Source: Flavobacteriales bacterium (lineage in GTDB: Bacteria > Bacteroidota > Bacteroidia > Flavobacteriales_D > JAHECK01). Taken from it: a stretch of 54,188 nt of DNA. Each line of letters begins with the position of its first letter. The first letter of the stretch is position 1. The notes beneath the pieces are model-generated. The model was not told the DNA's origin. It saw nothing but the letters and a program-made list of their open reading frames with translations, and did not search any database. Both the position numbers and the translations under genes were made by a program. Below, piece by piece: positions 1 through 8,562 of this stretch. Location of the stretch: assembly GCA_024641785.1 (NCBI GenBank), contig JAHECK010000006.1, positions 1-54,188 on the forward strand, read 5' to 3'.

Positions 1-246
1 TTCATCATAGTTTCGCTCAGAAAGTAATTTATCGATACAACGCGCTATAGGCTCAATGCTCATTACCATTCCGGCTCCACCTCCAAAAGGTGCGTCGTCC
101 GTATTATGATGCTTCTTAAGACTATAATCTCTAATATTGTGGACAACAACTTCTGCGAGTCCTTTTTCTTTGGCACGCTTAATGATTGATTCAGATAAAG
201 GACCTTCTACAATCTGGGGTAAGACAGTTAAGATATCAATCCTCAT
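1..246 (-). CDS. trmD: tRNA (guanine-N1)-methyltransferase, N-terminal part (truncated by window edge)
   Basis: The first 82 residues of TrmD are visible, starting MRIDILTVLPQIVEGPLSES. They include the SPOUT-family segment DDAPFGGGAGMVM (about residues 51-63), which belongs to the S-adenosylmethionine/tRNA-binding part of TrmD. The enzyme methylates N1 of G37 in tRNAs that read CNN codons and so prevents +1 frameshifting. The gene runs leftward off the window, so its C-terminal two thirds are not seen. It is divergent from the TPR-like gene at 358. In many bacteria trmD follows rimM in the rpsP operon; here rpsP-rimM lie about 35 kb away, so the operon is split. Identity is secure; completeness cannot be judged. 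Confidence 0.93.
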   Translation of the reverse strand, partial: MRIDILTVLPQIVEGPLSESIIKRAKEKGLAEVVVHNIRDYSLKKHHNTDDAPFGGGAGMVMSIEPIARCIDKLLSERNYDE

Positions 247-257
247 TTTTTTTGTTA

Positions 258-265
258 CAAAAGTA
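258..265 (-). promoter_or_regulatory. Putative -7 box for trmD
   Basis: The minus strand reads TACTTTTG, matching the Bacteroidota -7 consensus TAnnTTTG. It ends 11 bases before the trmD ATG, which would give a very short leader. I see no clear TTTG at the -33 position, so this is a half-supported promoter. Confidence 0.4.
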
Positions 266-357
266 AAATGATTTTAGAAGGGCTTTACTTTATTTTTAAC
301 TTTATTTCTTTTTTCGAATGGAAGTTCGTATAATGTATAAATATCAAATATTTAATT

Positions 358-1101
358 ATGAAATTTTTAAATTATTTTTTGTTTGCTTTGGTTTTAACAC
401 TAAGTTTTCAAAACAACATTAAGGCTCAACCAGATGATGAATATAACGATCTGCTGTTTTATTTAGTAGATGGCAAATACGATAAATTATTGTATAAGTC
501 TATGGATTATATTGATGATGAAGATACGCGCCGAGATGCCTTACCTTATTTATATACATCTATGTGTTATTTTCAAATGTCTCAATTGGAAGAATATGAC
601 GAAGAATTTCCAAGAGCATTTAAAGATGCAGTTAAATATTGCGTGAAATATAGAAAAAAGGATGCTTCCGGTTTTTATGTTGCTGATAATGCAGAGTACA
701 TTGATGATCTAAAAAGACAAACCTACGAAGTTGCGGATGGTTATTATCAAACTGATAAAATAGCAAAAGCAAAGTCCTTCTATAAAGATTTGGTTGGAAT
801 TGATCCAATAGATTGGGGCGCATGGTTATTAAAGGGAGTTTCAGAAGCAAAATTAAATATGGTAGCTGATTCAAAAATATCTTTTGAAACCGGAATAAAA
901 GGACTTGAATCCACCGAGAGTGTTGAGGATTATCTTCCAGGTCAAGCTCTAATTCTTAAAATGGGTATTATTAATTATGGCGAATATTTAAAATCTAAAG
1001 GGAAACTTACCGATGCAAAAGAAGTAATGACTCTTGGGTATAAATTTTTGAAAGACGATAATGAATATAAAATGGCCTATGATAGTATTATGAGATCTTA
1101 A
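358..1101 (+). CDS. Secreted TPR-like protein of unknown function
   Basis: This is a 247-aa protein with an N-terminal signal peptide (hydrophobic residues 5-17, likely cleavage after IKAQ near residue 24). The rest looks helical, with TPR-like pairs, for example around residues 125-150 (YYQTDKIAKAKSFYKDL) and 205-230. It therefore probably acts in the periplasm or at the envelope as a protein-interaction scaffold. It stands alone: divergent from trmD, and separated by about 140 bases from the signalling operon downstream. No catalytic motif was recognised, so no specific function is assigned. Confidence 0.7.
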   Translation: MKFLNYFLFALVLTLSFQNNIKAQPDDEYNDLLFYLVDGKYDKLLYKSMDYIDDEDTRRDALPYLYTSMCYFQMSQLEEYDEEFPRAFKDAVKYCVKYRKKDASGFYVADNAEYIDDLKRQTYEVADGYYQTDKIAKAKSFYKDLVGIDPIDWGAWLLKGVSEAKLNMVADSKISFETGIKGLESTESVEDYLPGQALILKMGIINYGEYLKSKGKLTDAKEVMTLGYKFLKDDNEYKMAYDSIMRS

Positions 1102-1176
1102 AATCATAGATAGGCACTCTATTTCATACAGTTTTATTTTATTCTTTTAAAATTCTAAATGAGTTTTTGATCTACT

Positions 1177-1195
1177 GTTTTTTACGTTAAAAAAC
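1177..1195. repeat. AT-rich inverted repeat upstream of the signalling operon
   Basis: An 8-base arm GTTTTTTA, a 3-base spacer CGT and the perfect inverted arm TAAAAAAC lie 45 bases before the first start of the kinase operon. It could be an operator or a weak hairpin; the sequence does not decide between these. Confidence 0.35.
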
Positions 1196-1239
1196 GGATG
1201 GTCTGGCTTAACTATTTTCATCATTTTTGAAAAGAAAGA

Positions 1240-2844
1240 TTGAAAATTGGATTTAGTATTCTAAAAGTGCCCTTTATGTGGGATAATAAAAAGACAAATA
1301 CGATTGAGAATGGCAATTTAAATTTGCTCTTTTCAGATCAACATTTTAAAACTGCGATCGATCAGTCACCAACTGCAACTTCCATTTACAATATTTTAGG
1401 AAAGCTTGTTTATTTTAACCAAGCTTTTTCCTGTTTGTGGCTAATTGAAGATTCAAAGATAAAACAGTATAAAAACAATTATAATTTATTTAAGGACGCC
1501 GAGTTCTCTAATGACATTATTCAAATAAGAAAGATTTTTGAATTTGGTAAACCTTGGAAAAAATCCCCTAATAAAATAATTCGTTCAGATAGTGAAGAAG
1601 ACGATCTCTATGTAAGTTCGACTTTTTTCGCATTGGAAAAAGAGAATGGGAAAATTGAAGAAATTGTTTTAATTCAAGAAGATATCACCCCTTTGCTTAA
1701 AACGAATGCAGCATTAAGGAAGAATATTAAGGAAATAAGTATTTTAAAAGATGCACTTGATGTTTCGAATATTATTATTGAAGTAGATAGGAATGGAATG
1801 CTGCTTAGAGCGAATAATCATTTCTGCAATATTTCAGGATACTCCGAATGTGAGATAAATTCTATATCCATTTTTCAAATGAGATCAGGAAATATGCCTG
1901 ATTCAATTTATCGAGATTTAAAAAATACGATTAAAAAAGGGGGGACTTGGAAGGGTGAAATGGAAAACCGATCTAAAAAAGGGACTATATACTGGACAGA
2001 AACCACCATTGTTCCTTTAAAAAATGCTTCCGGATCAGCCCAATCTTACTTAGAGATATCTAGTAATATTACGGAGAGAAAAAAGGCCGAACTAGAAATC
2101 ATTGATCTAAATTCAAAGTTGGAACAAGAGGTCTTGAAAAGAAATGAGGATATCAGAAATGCAATCAGCGAATTAGAAGCTTTTACTTATTCTGTTTCTC
2201 ATGATTTAAGAGCTCCATTAAGGGCAATTACTGGTTTTTCGGAATTGTTAAATGAAGAGTTTGGTGAAGAATTAAATGAAGAAGCAAAAAGGTACCTGGA
2301 AATAATTCAAAGTGGAACGGACCAGATGGCTCAGCTGATTGATGATTTACTTCAATTTTCCAGGGTAAGTAGAATCGAATTGAAAAAAAAGATGTTCGAT
2401 CCAATTCCCATTATCCAAGAGATAATTAATAAAACAAAAATAAATGCAGCTTTGAATTCAGAAATTGCAGTTTCTAGTTTACCTCAGATCTATGGTGATC
2501 CAAATACCATAACACTGGTTTTTACTAATTTAATTTTAAATGCAATTAAATTTAGTAGACAAGCAGAAAAACCACAAATAACAATCGGATACAAAGAAAG
2601 CGGGGAGGAAGTGATTTGTTTTGTAAAAGATAATGGAGTTGGCTTTGATATGCGCTATTCGAATAAATTATTTAAAGTTTTTCAGCGACTTCACTCCACA
2701 CAGCAGTTCGAAGGAACTGGAGTTGGACTTGCCATCGTACACCGAATTATTGTTAAACATGGCGGAAGAGTTTGGGGTGAATCACTTCCTGGCGCTGAAA
2801 CTAGTTTCTATTTTACCCTTCCTCACAAAAAGAAAGATGTATAA
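1240..2844 (+). CDS. PAS-domain sensor histidine kinase (phytochrome-kinase-like)
   Basis: A 534-aa cytoplasmic sensor kinase with no membrane segment. Residues about 35-150 form a divergent first PAS domain. Residues about 170-285 form a clear second PAS with a PAC tail (SNITERKKAELEI). A HisKA domain follows with the phospho-acceptor His near residue 321 (SVSHDLRAPLRA), then a HATPase_c domain with N box (about 430-439), G1 DNGVGFD (464-470) and G2 GTGVGLAIV (492-500). The arrangement resembles cyanobacterial phytochrome-type kinases that pair with Rcp1 regulators, and the next gene is exactly that type. The listed start is TTG at 1240; an in-frame ATG at 1276 is an alternative (522 aa). 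The ligand of the PAS domains is unknown. Confidence 0.9.
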   Translation: MKIGFSILKVPFMWDNKKTNTIENGNLNLLFSDQHFKTAIDQSPTATSIYNILGKLVYFNQAFSCLWLIEDSKIKQYKNNYNLFKDAEFSNDIIQIRKIFEFGKPWKKSPNKIIRSDSEEDDLYVSSTFFALEKENGKIEEIVLIQEDITPLLKTNAALRKNIKEISILKDALDVSNIIIEVDRNGMLLRANNHFCNISGYSECEINSISIFQMRSGNMPDSIYRDLKNTIKKGGTWKGEMENRSKKGTIYWTETTIVPLKNASGSAQSYLEISSNITERKKAELEIIDLNSKLEQEVLKRNEDIRNAISELEAFTYSVSHDLRAPLRAITGFSELLNEEFGEELNEEAKRYLEIIQSGTDQMAQLIDDLLQFSRVSRIELKKKMFDPIPIIQEIINKTKINAALNSEIAVSSLPQIYGDPNTITLVFTNLILNAIKFSRQAEKPQITIGYKESGEEVICFVKDNGVGFDMRYSNKLFKVFQRLHSTQQFEGTGVGLAIVHRIIVKHGGRVWGESLPGAETSFYFTLPHKKKDV

Positions 2845-3274
2845 AAAAGATGAGATCATATTGATAGAGGATAATCCTGTTGATAGCGAACTGGCTATAA
2901 AAGCACTCAGAAAAGCGGGGGTGTCTGGCGTAATTAGGGTTTTAAACGATGGAGCTGAGGCATTGGATTATTTTTTTGGCATGGGAAAATATAAAGGAAG
3001 GAATAATCTGTTCATTCCAAAATTAGTTCTCTTAGATTTAAAAATTCCAAAAGTTAACGGATTGGAAGTACTCGATCTAATACGATCAAACAGATATACC
3101 AGAACCATTCCGGTGATTATTTTCTCATCTTCTTCTGTACCATCTGATATTATAGAAGCATATAAAAAGGGAGCCAATAGCTATCTTATAAAACCGATCA
3201 ATTTCAAAGAATATTGTATCACTTTAAAATTGCTAGCCGATTATTGGCTAAGTTTTAATAAAACGCCTTATTGA
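2837..3274 (+). CDS. Rcp1-type single-domain response regulator
   Basis: A 145-aa stand-alone receiver domain. It has the acidic pair at the N terminus (LIEDNP), the phospho-acceptor Asp in LLDLKIPKVNG, and the conserved Lys in SYLIKPINF. There is no output domain. The extra loop around FFGMGKYKGRNN between beta3 and the Asp is typical of the Rcp1 subfamily, the usual partner of PAS/phytochrome kinases. The start is set at ATG 2837, overlapping the kinase gene by 8 bases; the open frame extends upstream to 2633, but that part is a shadow of the kinase. It likely passes phosphate on, or acts by protein contact. Confidence 0.9.
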   Translation: MYKKDEIILIEDNPVDSELAIKALRKAGVSGVIRVLNDGAEALDYFFGMGKYKGRNNLFIPKLVLLDLKIPKVNGLEVLDLIRSNRYTRTIPVIIFSSSSVPSDIIEAYKKGANSYLIKPINFKEYCITLKLLADYWLSFNKTPY

Positions 3275-4752
3275 TGATGGTCTCAGAAAATCCATTGAAA
3301 ATACTAATTCTTGAAGATTCCATCTTGGATGTGGATTTGATACGAGCTAAAATTAAGCAGAATTTTTATTTCGAAGATAGTGTGGTATATGGAAGAGAAG
3401 CGTTTATAAATGAGATCTCCCGATTTAAACCCGATATCATTCTATCTGATTATTCAATGCCTCAATTTAATGGATTAGAAGCTTTGGAAATATTACAGAA
3501 TTCAGAGTATAGTTGTCCTTTTATCATCATTACCGGGGCTTTAGATGAGGAGACTGCAGTATCATGTATTAAAGCAGGTGCAAATGATTATTTAGTTAAG
3601 GATAGATTGATTAGACTCCCTTCCGCAATTAGGCAAAGTCTTCAACAGCATAAAATCACAAACGAAAAGGAAGCGACTCAGAAGGCATTGGAAGAAAGTA
3701 TTCGCAATTTCTTATCTCTTGGTAAGGCTAGTCCTGATTACGTTCTATTAATTACACGCGATGGAAATGTGAAATATTCAAATCGCGATGAATTGTTTAG
3801 TATCAAAATTAGAAAAGGACAGAATATTTATGACAAATTAAATAATGTACTTGGAAATAATATAAAGGTCGGAATCGAAGAAGCGTTTTTAAAAGGAAAG
3901 AACAAAGCTTTTACCACTGAGATCTTCAATAAAAATAAAATCCGCTTCTTTTACCGTTGTAAGATTTCCCATGTATTTTCTAATGATGATTATTCTGAAT
4001 TCATGTTATTATTGAATGATATAACGGATGTAGAGGAAGTGAAGATTGATATGGAGATTTCTCATCTTCGTTTGACAGAGTTATTAAACAGATTGGAGTC
4101 TATTCGGGATGATGAAAAAAAGCGAATCTCATTAGAGATTCATGATCAATTAGGACAAGAGTTAACGGCTGCAAAACTGGGACTTTTTTATTTAAAAAAA
4201 CAAATTGATAAAACTCAAAAGAGTGTTGAAAATTTGAATGAACTAAAGCTTAAAATCGATAGCTTGATTGAATTATCGGGAAATACGATTCAAACGGTTA
4301 GAAGAATTGCTCATCAATTAAGACCAATTATTCTTGATGATCTCGGCCTCATTCCTGCGCTTGAAAGGATGATTAAAAATTTCAATGAGAACACGGATAT
4401 TTCCTGGCGATTGAAACTAGGTTTTACTAAAGAGGAATTTAATAAAGACTTTTCATTGTCGGTATATAGAGTTGTTCAGGAGGCAATTACGAATGTTATT
4501 CGCCATTCTAATGCAAGTTCTTGTATAATTTCTTTTAGTAGTAATGAAGATCGGTTTTTAATAAATATTTCAGATAATGGAAATGGTTTTGATCCAAAAT
4601 TGATTCGTGGTAAAGGGAAATTAGGATTGTTTGGAATTGAAGAAAGAATTAAACCTTGGAAAGGGGATATTGAAATTGAATCAGAAAAAGGAAAGGGATG
4701 TATAGTAAAGGTTTCTTTTCCAAAGAAATTAATAATAAAAACACATGATTAA
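3274..4752 (+). CDS. Hybrid protein: N-terminal receiver + HisKA_3 (NarX/DesK-type) histidine kinase
   Basis: About 492 aa. Residues 9-125 form a receiver domain with phospho-acceptor Asp near 59 (IILSDYSMP) and conserved Lys near 109. Residues about 140-260 form a weak PAS-like sensor region. Residues about 270-355 form a HisKA_3 dimerisation domain with phospho-acceptor His near 290 (RISLEIHDQLGQELTA). Residues about 390-486 form a HATPase_c domain (DNGNGF; GLFGIEERI). The receiver at the N terminus suggests the kinase is controlled by phosphorylation from an upstream kinase. The gene starts at an ATG that overlaps the previous stop codon (TGATG) and ends overlapping the next gene by 8 bases, so translation is probably coupled. 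No membrane segments. Confidence 0.9.
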   Translation: MMVSENPLKILILEDSILDVDLIRAKIKQNFYFEDSVVYGREAFINEISRFKPDIILSDYSMPQFNGLEALEILQNSEYSCPFIIITGALDEETAVSCIKAGANDYLVKDRLIRLPSAIRQSLQQHKITNEKEATQKALEESIRNFLSLGKASPDYVLLITRDGNVKYSNRDELFSIKIRKGQNIYDKLNNVLGNNIKVGIEEAFLKGKNKAFTTEIFNKNKIRFFYRCKISHVFSNDDYSEFMLLLNDITDVEEVKIDMEISHLRLTELLNRLESIRDDEKKRISLEIHDQLGQELTAAKLGLFYLKKQIDKTQKSVENLNELKLKIDSLIELSGNTIQTVRRIAHQLRPIILDDLGLIPALERMIKNFNENTDISWRLKLGFTKEEFNKDFSLSVYRVVQEAITNVIRHSNASSCIISFSSNEDRFLINISDNGNGFDPKLIRGKGKLGLFGIEERIKPWKGDIEIESEKGKGCIVKVSFPKKLIIKTHD

Positions 4753-5383
4753 TTTGATGATATGTGATGACCATCAAATAATTAGAGATGGTTTAAGCCA
4801 GATTTTAAGTCTTTACCCTGACATTAATATAATGGAAACACTTGCTAGCGGTGAAACCTTAATAAAGGCACTTAAAAATAGACAGCCTGAAGTATTAATA
4901 TTGGATATTTCTTTACCGGGACGAAGTGGTTTGGAAGTTTTGAAGCAAGTAAAAATGATGTATCCTAACATTTCAGTTTTAATTCTAACGATGTATCCTC
5001 AAGATCAATATGCTATTCGAATGTTAAAAGCAGGGGCATCTAGCTATTTAAATAAAGATATTGCAACGGATGTATTAGTCGATGCAATTAGAACAATTTC
5101 TACGGGAAATGATTATATAAATAACGAAGTAGCCAATTTACTGGTAGGTGAGATGATGCTTGGAAACAAAGGGCTTCCAAATCAAGATCTATCAGATAGA
5201 GAGTATGAAGTTTTACTTTTAATCGGACAAGGAATATCTATTACGGCGATTTCTAATAAACTATGCCTTAGTGTGAAGACGATATCAACCTACCGCTCGC
5301 GATTAATGTCAAAACTGGAAATAGCTAATAATACAGATCTGGTAAAATATATGATCCGAAACGGAATTACTGATGCTGAATAG
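4745..5383 (+). CDS. NarL/FixJ-family response regulator
   Basis: 212 aa. The N-terminal receiver has acidic residues CDDH, phospho-acceptor Asp54 (LILDISLPG) and Lys104. The C-terminal LuxR-type helix-turn-helix runs from about residue 149 (LSDREYEVLLLIGQG) with the recognition-helix region SVKTISTYRSRLMSKL. It is the natural DNA-binding output for the HisKA_3 kinase directly upstream, with which it overlaps by 8 bases. Its targets are unknown. It converges on folC, the two coding ends overlapping by 17 bases, which leaves no room for a terminator outside coding sequence. Confidence 0.93.
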   Translation: MINLMICDDHQIIRDGLSQILSLYPDINIMETLASGETLIKALKNRQPEVLILDISLPGRSGLEVLKQVKMMYPNISVLILTMYPQDQYAIRMLKAGASSYLNKDIATDVLVDAIRTISTGNDYINNEVANLLVGEMMLGNKGLPNQDLSDREYEVLLLIGQGISITAISNKLCLSVKTISTYRSRLMSKLEIANNTDLVKYMIRNGITDAE

Positions 5384-6611
5384 ATTTTATATAAGTTAAA
5401 AGATCTGCGACAACAAAAGTGCTTCCTCCAACAAAAATCAAGTCATTTTTTTTCGCCTTGCTAATTGCGCTCAAATAAGCATCCTTTACTGTCTTATAGC
5501 AAAGACCATTAAGATTGAATTTTAATGCCTCTTTACTCAGCTCATCAACGTCAAGACTTCTTGGTATAGATGCCTGACAAAAATAGTATCTAGCTGAAGA
5601 TGGAAATAGCTTAAGTATTTTTGAAACTTCCTTGTCATTTACCATTCCTAATACAATATGTAATTGATCGAAGTCTTCCTTTTTTAACTGGGAAAGCACT
5701 TCTAGTAATCCTTCGGAATTATGACCAGTATCACAAATTACTTTAGGTTCTTTTGATAAGATCTCCCATCTTCCTAAAAGCCCTGTATTTGCTTTAACAT
5801 GTGACAAACCCATTCGAATCGCTTCTTCTGATATATCCCATTTTAATTTTCTGATAATATCCAGCGCTACTAAAGTGGTTTTTATATTGAATCTTTGATA
5901 ATTTCCTTTTAGGTCACATTCATAATTTGATGTAGCAATATCTTCAGCGTAATAAATTTCAGCGTTATGATCATTAGCTATGGAAGAAAAGACCTTTCTC
6001 AATTCACCGGTGGCTTGTCCAATAACAACAGGTATTTCTTTTTTAATTATCCCGGCTTTTTCCTTTGCAATACTGATAAGGTCATTCCCTAAAAACTGCA
6101 TATGATCCATCCCAATATTTGTAATGATCGAAAGTTCTGGAATAATGACATTTGTTGAATCTAATCGACCACCAAGACCGGTTTCAATAATTGCAATATC
6201 TACTTTTTCTTTTCGAAAATAATAAAAAGCCATTGCTACTGTAAGTTCAAAAAAGGAAGGCTTTATAACTTTTATTTCTTCAGAGATCTTAGCTATAAAT
6301 TCAATAACATCTTTTTCAGGAATTTCAACCCCATTTATTTTAATTCGTTCTCTGAAATCAATTAAATGCGGTGAGGTATAAAGTCCTGTTTTAAATCCCG
6401 CTTCTTGAAAAACGGAAGCAAGCATATGAGAAGTAGAACCTTTACCATTGGTTCCGGCAATGTGAATACTTTTAAAAGAATGCTCGGGATGATCAATGGC
6501 TTTGAGTAATGCGATCGTGTTATTGAGATCTGCTTTGTATGCTGCTTTCCCTATGCGTTGAAACATTGGTAATTGGGAAAACATGAAATCAAGGGTTTCC
6601 TTATAATTCAT
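5367..6611 (-). CDS. folC: Bifunctional folylpolyglutamate synthase / dihydrofolate synthase
   Basis: 414 aa, a normal FolC length. It has the ATP-binding loop HIAGTNGKGSTSHMLAS (about residues 49-65), the FolC segment TSPHLIDFRERI and a Mur-ligase-like C-terminal domain with CDTGHNSEGL. It adds glutamate to dihydropteroate and to folates in the cytoplasm. The start codon overlaps the stop of the TonB-like gene (ATGA), placing folC last in the exbB-exbD-tonB transcript although it has no obvious functional link to energy transduction. Confidence 0.95.
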   Translation of the reverse strand: MNYKETLDFMFSQLPMFQRIGKAAYKADLNNTIALLKAIDHPEHSFKSIHIAGTNGKGSTSHMLASVFQEAGFKTGLYTSPHLIDFRERIKINGVEIPEKDVIEFIAKISEEIKVIKPSFFELTVAMAFYYFRKEKVDIAIIETGLGGRLDSTNVIIPELSIITNIGMDHMQFLGNDLISIAKEKAGIIKKEIPVVIGQATGELRKVFSSIANDHNAEIYYAEDIATSNYECDLKGNYQRFNIKTTLVALDIIRKLKWDISEEAIRMGLSHVKANTGLLGRWEILSKEPKVICDTGHNSEGLLEVLSQLKKEDFDQLHIVLGMVNDKEVSKILKLFPSSARYYFCQASIPRSLDVDELSKEALKFNLNGLCYKTVKDAYLSAISKAKKNDLIFVGGSTFVVADLLTYIKSIQHQ

Positions 6612-7414
6612 TGAAGAATAAAAATGAAAGTCATTTTTCCTTTTTGCTCAGGGGCAGCACTTGGTGATGGATTAAATTTCGCCTTTAGTGCTGCTTTCTT
6701 GGCAAGATTGAATAGGTATTGAGAAGTAGTAGTAGACTCTTGTAAATTATGTGATATTCTAAGAATGTTACCTTGCCGGTCAACCCAAATATTCAAAACA
6801 ACTTTTCCTTCTTCAATGGGTTTTTCCCCCATTTTAGGACCTGAGATCATACTTCGACCACCAAGTTCAAAACTACTGCCGTTTCCTCCAAAAGTTCCTT
6901 TTCCTTCATTATTACCACTTTCAATTCCTTCATTTCCAGTTGTACCGGGCTGACCTCCTTCATTAGTAGAGCTTTCGCTTTCATTCCAAGCTCCTAACAC
7001 ATTTTTTAATTTGTCATTTATTTCCGGCTCTGGTTCCTTTTCGGCTTGTGTATTTTGAACAACAGGTTTTGCTTCTTTACTAACTTCCTTTTTAACTTCC
7101 TCTTTGGCTTTTGGAACACTGATTTCACTTTCTTCCTGAGTACTTACTTCTTCAAGTTGAGGGCTATCCATTTTTGCCTCAGATTCTGTTACATTTTCTT
7201 CTTGTGCAGACGCATTACTTAAGCTTGGCTCTATTTCACCTGAGCCCATATCATCGAAACCATAATCGGCCATAGAAATCTCAATTCCACTTTCTTCTAA
7301 AGGAGGATCAGGGTATTTTAGCCCAAAATAAAGAAATAACAAAGCTAATCCGGTGTAAATAAACAGCGTGATCAATAATGCTTTTCGTTTATCCTTTTCT
7401 TGGAAAGTATTCAT
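6608..7414 (-). CDS. TonB-like energy-transducing protein
   Basis: 268 aa from ATG 7414, 2 bases after the exbD stop; the open frame extends a little into exbD and that part was discarded. A single membrane segment lies near residues 12-30 (ALLITLFIYTGLALLFLYFG). It is followed by a long low-complexity, Glu/Ser-rich and then Gly/Asn-rich periplasmic spacer, and a C-terminal TonB_C-like fold of about 75 residues beginning near GKVVLNIWVDRQGNILR. Together with ExbB and ExbD it would carry proton-motive force to outer-membrane transporters. The spacer is not Pro-rich as in classical TonB, so it is a divergent family member. Confidence 0.8.
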   Translation of the reverse strand: MNTFQEKDKRKALLITLFIYTGLALLFLYFGLKYPDPPLEESGIEISMADYGFDDMGSGEIEPSLSNASAQEENVTESEAKMDSPQLEEVSTQEESEISVPKAKEEVKKEVSKEAKPVVQNTQAEKEPEPEINDKLKNVLGAWNESESSTNEGGQPGTTGNEGIESGNNEGKGTFGGNGSSFELGGRSMISGPKMGEKPIEEGKVVLNIWVDRQGNILRISHNLQESTTTSQYLFNLAKKAALKAKFNPSPSAAPEQKGKMTFIFILQ

Positions 7415-7416
7415 TA

Positions 7417-7806
7417 TTAAGGTTTCGTGGCTAAAACGATCTTCCACTCATTTCTCTTGGCAATATCTAATACTTCTACAAGCGAACCACTTGGAACTTT
7501 CTTATCTACATGAAGAATGATTTTACGTTCTGTTCCTTTGATAGGAACAGATAAGATCATGGATTCCAACATTGATTTATCAATAATTTGATTGTCAACG
7601 GAATAGATTAAATCTTTATCGATCCTTACTGATATATTTTGCTTTTCTTTTGATTTATTATTGCTATTAGGTAGATCAACGGGTAATGCATAAGGGCTTA
7701 CCATAGTGGATAAGATGATAAAGAAAATAAGCAACAAGAAAACAATGTCCGTCATTGAAGACATCGAGAATTCAGTACTTATTTTATTTCTTCCTTTAAG
7801 ATCCAT
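7417..7806 (-). CDS. exbD: ExbD/TolR-family biopolymer transport protein
   Basis: 129 aa from ATG 7806; an upstream in-frame ATG at 7842 would overlap exbB by 29 bases and is less likely. One N-terminal membrane helix (about residues 18-38) carries the essential Asp in SSMTDIVFLLLIFFII. The periplasmic domain ends with ILHVDKKVPSGSLVEVLDIAKR, typical of ExbD/TolR. It forms the inner-membrane proton channel with ExbB. It lies between exbB and the TonB-like gene with gaps of a few bases, a classic operon arrangement. Confidence 0.92.
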   Translation of the reverse strand: MDLKGRNKISTEFSMSSMTDIVFLLLIFFIILSTMVSPYALPVDLPNSNNKSKEKQNISVRIDKDLIYSVDNQIIDKSMLESMILSVPIKGTERKIILHVDKKVPSGSLVEVLDIAKRNEWKIVLATKP

Positions 7807-7813
7807 AGTTAAA

Positions 7814-8518
7814 TTAATTTCCTGGTTCGTCAAGTAAATCAAGAAAATCGACGGAAGCTACTTCCATTTTATGTACTACTTTATCGACTTTTGAAACGAG
7901 ATAATTATAAGCGATATACGCAATAATACCGATCACCAAACCGGCAACCGTTGTTACCATAGCTTGCATAATACCTCCAGATAAGTCGCCAATTTCCACA
8001 CCATTTCCACTTATTTTCATCGCATGAAAAGTGATGATCATTCCTATAACCGTACCTAAGAAACCTATCATTGGCGCCGCGCCGGCAATTGTAGCTAAAA
8101 TAGAGAGTCCTTTTTCCATTTTAAAGACTTCAAGCTTTCCAATATTTTCGATAGAAGCGCTTATTTCCTTAATAGGTTTACCAATTTTACCAATTCCCTT
8201 TTCTAGCATGCGAGCCATTGGATTATTTTGATTTTTGCAATAGTCTTTAGCTGATTCTATCTTCCCTTCCAAAACATAGTCCTTGATCCTGGCCATAAAA
8301 TTAGCATCGATTTTATTCGCCTTTTTAATTGCAAAATAGCGCTCGAATGCAATATATATTGCAACAAAACCAAGAATTGCAAGGGGTATCATTATATACC
8401 AACCGGCATTAATGATCAGTTCCATGATGGATAACGTTTCTTCACTTTGAATTACATTATCTACCATATTTGAAGTCTCTCCTTCTGAGAGTTCGTTAAG
8501 TTGAAAGAATAGATACAT
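7814..8518 (-). CDS. exbB: ExbB/TolQ/MotA-family proton channel protein
   Basis: 234 aa with three membrane segments: about residues 35-55, 128-150 (GAAPMIGFLGTVIGMIITFHAM) and 170-195 (AMVTTVAGLVIGIIAYIAYNYL). The GAAPMIGFLGTV motif and the Thr-containing last helix are hallmarks of the MotA/TolQ/ExbB channel family. It pairs with ExbD to harvest proton-motive force. It is first in the exbB-exbD-tonB-folC operon. The exact start is uncertain: the first ATG at 8518 is used, and later ones at 8467 and near 8425 are possible. Confidence 0.9.
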   Translation of the reverse strand: MYLFFQLNELSEGETSNMVDNVIQSEETLSIMELIINAGWYIMIPLAILGFVAIYIAFERYFAIKKANKIDANFMARIKDYVLEGKIESAKDYCKNQNNPMARMLEKGIGKIGKPIKEISASIENIGKLEVFKMEKGLSILATIAGAAPMIGFLGTVIGMIITFHAMKISGNGVEIGDLSGGIMQAMVTTVAGLVIGIIAYIAYNYLVSKVDKVVHKMEVASVDFLDLLDEPGN

Positions 8519-8562
8519 AGTATAGAGTTAACTTTTAAAGAAACGTAAATGTTTATATTAAA

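Noticed and set aside
2633-2836. Upstream extension of the Rcp1-type regulator frame
   Set aside because: It overlaps the conserved HATPase region of the kinase in another frame; the receiver domain begins right after ATG 2837.
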